A DNA stretch of 15,762 nt from Desulfobacteraceae bacterium (lineage in GTDB: Bacteria; Desulfobacterota; Desulfobacteria; Desulfobacterales; UBA11574): positions 1 to 15,762 of the forward strand of contig JABMQM010000117.1 in the NCBI GenBank assembly GCA_013203195.1, read 5' to 3'. The position numbers were made by a program, and so were the translations under genes. Under the pieces are notes generated by a model. The model was not told the origin of the DNA and made no database searches. It saw only the letters and a program-made list of their open reading frames with translations. This document shows, in pieces, positions 13,401 through 15,762 of the stretch (positions are counted from its first letter, which is position 1; each line of letters begins with the position of its first letter).

Positions 13401-14710
13401 ACAGTCCCGGTGCTGCTCTCTTCGGCATCGTCCGTTGACTGCGACACCCTGTAATCAGTACCACCGGCAGTGCCGCCGGTATATTCCACGTGCAGCAGGG
13501 GGGCCTCGCCGCTGGAGCCGTCATAGGATTTCGCGGTTCGGTGACCGCTGCCGGTAATAATAAACGCCATGGCATTGCCGGACACCCAGGACAACCGGTT
13601 GACGATCGCCTGAACAATCGTTTTCAATTCAGGTGTTTGCGGAGAGACACCCGGAGAAATGTTCATCATAGAGGTCATACTGCTGGATACGTCCAACAGT
13701 ACCAGGATGGCCGGGCTTACCAGGTTCTCCGTGTATACCGGTACATTACCGCAACTTGTACCTGCCGGCAGGGCCAGAATCGTCACGCTGACGCTAATCT
13801 CCCAGGGGCTGTTGGGCGCATTGGAATCTGTAATCGTAATGGTCCCCCCATAGGTACCCACACTAAGCGCTGAAGTGCTGTAAGTAACTGTAATCGTTTC
13901 CGAGGCCCCGGAAGCCAAGGTTCCGCTTCCCGCAGACAAGGTTGCCCAGGCGACATTGTCAGTTACGGTATAACTCATGGAGGCCGCACCGGTATTTGTA
14001 ATCGTAAAAGTAGCCGTAGTAGCATCATTTCCATAGTAGCAGGAAGCTCCCAGTGCAGGGCTGTCTGTTGAAATGTAAGGAACAGGATCCAGAGAATATT
14101 CAATGTGCAGCGCGGGAGGTGTCAGGGTAGCGTGATCGTAGGAGGCAGCCACCCGCTTGCCCGAACCCGTGATGATGAACGCCATGGCATTGCCGCTGGC
14201 CCAGCCGGCACTGCCCACAATCGCCTGGACCACGGTGCTGAGATCCGGAGTATTGTGATTTTCACCTACCGTTCCCCAGGAGGCGATGCTGTTCCACGCA
14301 ACATATTGGCTGGTTGTGGTTCTAGAGGAGATATTTCCACTGGAAGACGAAAATGCGGGGGCATTAGTATTCACGTCTCCTTTGATCGTCAAAGAGGTCA
14401 CACCGCTGCTTGTCTCATCTGTGTCAAAATTTATGTATGCACTCGTGATCACAGCGCCTTGGGGCACCTCCACATTTTGAAAACGGATGCCAACGGTCTG
14501 GTCCGTGCTCTCTTGAATTAATTCCAGGTCAGTGCTGTTAAGGTACATGGAGGCACTGCCGGACTCTTCAGCGTCGTCATTGGTGGATGATACAGTGACA
14601 TCAACGATCTTGGAGGTATATTCGATGTGCAAAAGGGGTGCAGCTGCAGAATTTCCATCATAAGAATGCGCGGATCGTGCTCCGAGGGTCCCTTCTATAA
14701 TGAAAAGCAT
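10472..14710 (-). CDS. pilY1: PilY1-like protein, large open part (VWA plus beta-propeller)
   Basis: A 1412-residue open part of the interrupted PilY1 locus, numbered from its first ATG. A BACON-like Ig domain lies at about 211-315 (TFTITNTGAASMSYTVTDN). The VWA domain begins near 331, with MIDAS D340-V-S-S-S344; its remainder resumes at QQSRIDIGKDAISDLV (about 540), with the MIDAS Thr in SGTP (610-613) and Asp in FLIDVTDGEG. The PilY1 C-terminal propeller starts near 830 with IGDIINSTPVVVG and IYIGANDGALHAFD (869-882), and ends with SVGDGQASNPVLL and GGLDGIDVSLSG. An EF-hand-like loop, DVNEDGVIDENDVV (1340-1353), is a calcium-site candidate. If translated alone from 14710 it lacks a signal peptide and would not be exported; only a weak GAGTGG precedes that ATG. 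C-terminal homology to PilY1/PilC is firm. Confidence 0.85.
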   Translation of the reverse strand: MLFIIEGTLGARSAHSYDGNSAAAPLLHIEYTSKIVDVTVSSTNDDAEESGSASMYLNSTDLELIQESTDQTVGIRFQNVEVPQGAVITSAYINFDTDETSSGVTSLTIKGDVNTNAPAFSSSSGNISSRTTTSQYVAWNSIASWGTVGENHNTPDLSTVVQAIVGSAGWASGNAMAFIITGSGKRVAASYDHATLTPPALHIEYSLDPVPYISTDSPALGASCYYGNDATTATFTITNTGAASMSYTVTDNVAWATLSAGSGTLASGASETITVTYSTSALSVGTYGGTITITDSNAPNSPWEISVSVTILALPAGTSCGNVPVYTENLVSPAILVLLDVSSSMTSMMNISPGVSPQTPELKTIVQAIVNRLSWVSGNAMAFIITGSGHRTAKSYDGSSGEAPLLHVEYTGGTAGGTDYRVSQSTDDAEESSTGTVGYTSTDLELVTESSVQTVGMRFQNVVIPQGATITNAYLKFEIDESQSGVTSLTIDGENADNPPTFAATASNISARTTTAASVASVAWNASTTPALAAWGGVTQQSRIDIGKDAISDLVTDRSISWGYGTWSGATGDGYLAVDNYTKIHVGTKDHTDAQQIALQAAITGTVAHSGTPFMDSLIAARKYFTGTKADEGGDTFTQAACQPMFLIDVTDGEGYYGSSVATINTETNALADNDISSVAVGFGIDNATQINEMAKEANDRGDDSETDDLYALHSETGGVGVPFLANNKQELVDAFSTIRETILDNIFYGSSPAPTTSADLGDTVLLANFDASDWTGDLQAVTQASDGDWDNVVWSAGSEIPVSRSVFTISSSAVVEYTDALLAGDNWLCKDIGDIINSTPVVVGTPPFNYTFDGYEAWKDGMSRDAMIYIGANDGALHAFDLATGAEKWAFVPENLQAKLMLATGNSAYDMCDAGYCHQYFVDGSPKAADIYDTTASTWKSILVVGEGEGGEAYFALDVTYGKAFDDLDAAIQSKFLWEFTDTELGQTWNDPNIKRVLDSSATAAWAVFFGSGYSASNQANKESYLYGIVAQDGLALWNDGTSDINRIKFFDKYYLGFDTVVTDFIVGEDIEGGTSGATATIVAIDQAAGVFELQNVTGTFVNNEILTGQNPSPGDALVNGTIIDSLKNDAPASPLVVDFTANGIYDQIYAGNLYGTMYRIAGIGKGENPSVSKLFDFYPRLTSPDVHPIRAQADYAYGDGYIWVLFGTGRYESQTDKTNMYQQYFFGIHDSSGSTTENNLSDLVSLTAGYVTDAVSGEVFRYISGTNPSNLSWAVSLDNTSSGMIGSERVIEKPLVVGNIVFFSTFIPDQNVCAGNGDSYIFALDLSTGQAPGSPVFDVNEDGVIDENDVVTDAAGNTHNVAGISVGDGQASNPVLLKNTLFVNTTGGGLDGIDVSLSGNRVQIKSWTQK
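10652..10693 (-). other. EF-hand-like calcium-binding loop in the PilY1 C-terminal domain
   Basis: Encodes DVNEDGVIDENDVV, with acidic or amide residues at alternating positions and a central Gly as in EF-hand and dockerin loops. PilY1 of Pseudomonas aeruginosa binds calcium through a comparable Asp-rich loop that controls pilus retraction. The site here lies nearer the C terminus, so the analogy is by type and not by alignment. Confidence 0.5.
11342..11544 (-). other. Phage-structural-type repeat module nested in the PilY1 propeller
   Basis: Encodes about 65 residues with the pattern FIVGEDIEGGTSGATATIVA followed by GTFVNNEILTG. This beta-rich signature (F-x-x-G-E ... SGA-x-A) is familiar from phage structural proteins and other surface proteins. 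It interrupts the propeller between KFFDKYYLGFDT and VDFTANGIYDQIYAGNLYG. Confidence 0.5.
13097..13642 (-). repeat. Third beta-rich module, circularly permuted, inside the VWA domain
   Basis: Encodes the C-terminal half of the module first (TPELKTIVQAIV ... LLHVEYT, 13481-13642) and then the N-terminal half (YRVSQSTDDAEES ... AWNASTTPALAAWG, 13097-13459). This is the reverse of the order in copies 1 and 2. The breakpoint is the loop just before the TPxLxxIVQ helix. It follows the VWA MIDAS motif (DVSSS, 13679-13693) and precedes the VWA helix SRIDIGKDAISDLV. Confidence 0.75.
13679..13693 (-). other. MIDAS metal-site motif DVSSS of the PilY1 VWA domain
   Basis: Encodes D-V-S-S-S after the hydrophobic strand AILVLL, the canonical DxSxS metal-ion-dependent adhesion site. 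The rest of the VWA domain is separated from it by the nested module. Confidence 0.8.
13766..14080 (-). other. BACON-like Ig-type domain of the PilY1-like protein
   Basis: About 105 residues with the pattern TFTITNTGAASMSYTVTDN, then WATLSAGSGTLASGASETITVTY and YGGTITITDSNAPNSPWEISVSV. This is the beta-sandwich pattern of BACON and related Ig-like domains in surface and carbohydrate-binding proteins. It separates repeat 2 from the VWA domain. Confidence 0.65.
14096..14605 (-). repeat. Second beta-rich module copy of the PilY1-like protein
   Basis: Encodes a complete ~170-residue unit in normal order: VDVTVSSTNDDAEES, then TVGIRFQNVEVPQGAVITSAY, NISSRTTT, VAWNSIASW, TPDLSTVVQAIV, and SGNAMAFIITGSGKR to ALHIEY. 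DNA identity to copy 3 is high in places, for example AACGCCATGGCATTGCCG on the plus strand in both. Confidence 0.8.
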
Positions 14711-15151
14711 ATTGTTACCACTCGCCCAGTTGCCGGGATTGCCGCTATAGCCCCGGTTGACAATTTCCTGGACAATGGCGGAAATATCCGGTGTCTGGTA
14801 TTTGGTGCCTGCCGACCAATTAGCTATGTTATTCCAGGTTACGGGGCTGCTCGTTTTGGTTCAGGCTGAGACGTTCCCGCCGAAGTTGCTCCCGGAGAAA
14901 TCACCAGGGCTGTCATGGGCCTCCCCCCAAATGGTCAGGTCGGTGCTGCCGGTTTTGGAATTACGACAGGTAAACTCGATATAGGCATTGGTAATGGTCG
15001 CACCTTGAGGTATGGCAATGCTTTTGAAACGAATGCCTACTTGGGTGTCATCATCCAAATCGAGTTCGACGCTGGTGTAATTATTAGCGGTCCCGGCATA
15101 CTCCTCGGAATCTTCATCGCTGTCGCCAACGCGGACATTCACTGTTCCGGT
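14615..15151 (-). repeat. First beta-rich module copy, carrying the TGA
   Basis: Encodes VNVRVGDSDEDSEE, TQVGIRFKSIAIPQGATITNAY, NVSA-stop-TKT, VTWNNIANW, TPDISAIVQEIV, and SGNNMLFIIEGTLGARS to LLHIEYT. It is homologous to copies 2 and 3 over its full length. The TGA stands where they read Arg in SRTTT and ARTTT. Confidence 0.8.
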
Positions 15152-15247
15152 TGCTCCCCATACCTGGATTGGGTCGGCCCACACCAGGCACACCATGGAT
15201 ATAAGACATAATATAATAATTTGTTTCCAACGCATTTTTATCACCAT
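14861..15247 (-). CDS. PilY1-like protein, N-terminal fragment with signal peptide
   Basis: A 128-residue open fragment ending at the in-frame TGA. A basic start (MVIKMRWKQ) and a hydrophobic core (IIILCLISMVCLVW, 10-23) form a Sec signal peptide, with likely cleavage near VWA-DP or WGA-TG. After that comes the first ~95 residues of repeat module 1 (GTVNVRVGDSDEDSEE, TQVGIRFKSIAIPQGATITNAYIEF). If the TGA is real and not read through, this would be the only secreted product of the locus, a partial beta domain unlikely to work alone. Treat it as the 5' part of the PilY1-like gene. Confidence 0.7.
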   Translation of the reverse strand: MVIKMRWKQIIILCLISMVCLVWADPIQVWGATGTVNVRVGDSDEDSEEYAGTANNYTSVELDLDDDTQVGIRFKSIAIPQGATITNAYIEFTCRNSKTGSTDLTIWGEAHDSPGDFSGSNFGGNVSA

Positions 15248-15257
15248 TTAATCCCAT

Positions 15258-15286
15258 CCCATAAAATCGTATTACGATTTTATGGG
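15258..15286. repeat. Perfect 14-bp palindrome between pilX-like and pilY1-like genes
   Basis: CCCATAAAATCGTA (15258-15271), one base, TACGATTTTATGGG (15273-15286). In the minus-strand mRNA it folds into a perfect hairpin just upstream of the pilY1-like start (11 bases before the ATG at 15247) and after the pilX-like stop. A smaller CCCGC/GCGGG pair flanks it at 15291-15310. It could attenuate or process the pilX-pilY1 transcript or restrict ribosome access. It shares ATAAAATCG with the hairpin at the 3' end of the gene. Confidence 0.75.
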
Positions 15287-15324
15287 AACTCCCGCCGGTA
15301 AGCTTGCGGGATCTTAATACAGGG

Positions 15325-15762
15325 CTAATACCCCATCCTATAGACTTTAGTCAGTTTTACGGCAATCTCCTGGGTGCTGTTAGCGTTGCAGGTGGCCTCA
15401 TAAGCGAAACTGCGGTAATCAGGGCCATAGCCGGCCACAGCCTTCATGGACTCATCCGGCAAATTGACAACTTTATACCAGTAGGAAATTCCATTTATGG
15501 TTCCGTCCTCGGTACCGGCGCTAAAACTATCGTTTAGAACGTCCGCGCCCCCATTCCCGTAATTCCTAACAATGTTGTCAGAACCGGAATTTACGGTCGA
15601 GGGTGGCGCAACTTGGTTTTCGAGCCATAAGACAGCCTGCATCCACCCGCTGTCCGCAGCGTAAAAATCATTCTGGTATCTCTTCTCATTATCGGAAATT
15701 TGAACTTCAAAAGTTGAGGTCGAAATCGACGACATCCCCATGATCGTGATCAATAACAGCAA
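15325..15762 (-). CDS. PilX-like minor pilin assembly protein (5' end beyond the window)
   Basis: At least 146 codons, open to the window edge, so the true N terminus is missing. The visible part starts in a hydrophobic stretch (LLLITIMGMSSIS) followed by TSTFEVQISDNEKRYQNDFYAADSGWMQAVLWLE. This is the pattern of PilX N-terminal-domain proteins, where the inner-membrane helix is followed by an N-E-K...A-x-Y-A-A-(E/D)-(A/S)-G segment. The rest is a soluble domain ending in VKLTKVYRMGY. PilX-type minor pilins prime type IV pilus assembly and co-operate with PilY1, whose gene follows 77 bp downstream on the same strand. The first codon in the window is TTG inside the gene, not a start. Confidence 0.75.
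   Translation of the reverse strand: MLLLITIMGMSSISTSTFEVQISDNEKRYQNDFYAADSGWMQAVLWLENQVAPPSTVNSGSDNIVRNYGNGGADVLNDSFSAGTEDGTINGISYWYKVVNLPDESMKAVAGYGPDYRSFAYEATCNANSTQEIAVKLTKVYRMGY

Larger units (their letters stand above)
10472..15247 (-). pseudogene. pilY1: PilY1-like type IV pilus protein, interrupted by one in-frame TGA
   Basis: A single continuous frame of 1591 sense-equivalent codons is broken only by TGA at codon 129 (14861-14863). The upstream fragment and the downstream 1412-codon frame are in the same phase. The sequence between the TGA and the next ATG (14710) keeps reading the same repeat (TKTSSPVTWNN...), so the two parts were one protein. Order in the restored product: signal peptide, two tandem beta-rich repeats, a BACON-like Ig domain, a VWA domain with a nested third repeat, and the PilY1 beta-propeller. 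PilY1 proteins are surface or tip adhesins that assist pilus extension and are calcium-regulated. The PilX-like gene upstream supports the assignment. The locus is either a nonsense mutant, a read-through gene or a sequencing/assembly error. Two ATGs are possible: 15247, or 15235 (M5), which has GGTGA placed well for initiation. Confidence 0.75.

Noticed and set aside
13032..13454. Long plus-strand ORFs antisense to the PilY1-like gene (for example 140 codons here, 136 at 11264-11674, 138 at 14105-14521)
   Set aside because: They mirror a strongly supported coding frame with repeat structure, have no recognisable domains and lack good ribosome sites.
14708..14710. ATG at 14710 as the true start of a separate PilY1-like gene
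   Set aside because: It falls inside repeat module 1, has only a weak Shine-Dalgarno, and would yield a protein without a signal peptide, whereas the upstream in-frame DNA encodes one.
14861..14863. The TGA as a selenocysteine codon
   Set aside because: Sister repeats have Arg and not Cys here, the context is a structural beta domain, and no convincing SECIS-like stem follows the TGA. A nonsense change or base error is simpler.

Overview
The window reads as chromosomal DNA of a Gram-negative, anaerobic-type bacterium, most likely one of the Desulfobacterota (Desulfobacteria / sulfate-reducer relatives). This rests on the gene repertoire: a MoxR ATPase plus CoxE-like VWA pair, a core MetE/UROD-like protein, a DUF362 ferredoxin-type protein, a UbiE-type methyltransferase and a long PilY1 locus with repeat modules. 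The short GCGCTTCGCT-type, ACTGAT-type and CACGAAA-type intergenic repeats also suit that group. The taxon is an inference; no rRNA or tRNA gene is visible.

Layout. (1) 123-2219, minus: a MoxR-family AAA+ ATPase followed by a CoxE-like VWA protein, a two-gene chaperone-like pair. (2) 2367-3437, minus: a 356-residue zinc-type MetE/UROD-like methyltransferase, with an imperfect hairpin repeat (2248-2325) between it and the ATPase. (3) 3612-4304, plus: a clear sigma70-type promoter, a small Cys-rich zinc-ribbon protein and tatA, ending at a perfect 16-bp-stem terminator that also serves the convergent ssb (4358-4780, minus, with its own promoter). (4) 4916-9919, minus: a tight gene train. In transcription order it is a J-domain protein, an inositol-3-phosphate synthase homologue, a sugar-phosphate isomerase-like TIM barrel, UbiE, a second SAM methyltransferase and a DUF362/2x[4Fe-4S] protein. 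Two junctions are 4-bp ATGA overlaps and others are short gaps, so the set looks co-transcribed and may make a methylated inositol- or quinone-related product. (5) 10097-10390: gene-free DNA packed with degenerate short tandem repeats and a G-quadruplex-like GGGTTC run. (6) 10472-15762, minus: a type IV pilus minor-pilin locus, with a PilX-like protein cut by the window edge followed by a very large PilY1-like protein.

The PilY1-like locus holds the main surprises. Its frame is continuous from 15247 to 10472 except for one in-frame TGA at 14861-14863. That codon sits where two sister repeats in the same protein have arginine, so this looks like a CGA-to-TGA nonsense change (or a sequencing or assembly error). 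The protein carries three copies of a ~170-residue beta-rich module. Two are in normal order at the N terminus; the third is circularly permuted and nested inside the von Willebrand A domain, directly after the MIDAS motif. Palindromes sharing ATAAAATCG flank the gene on both sides.
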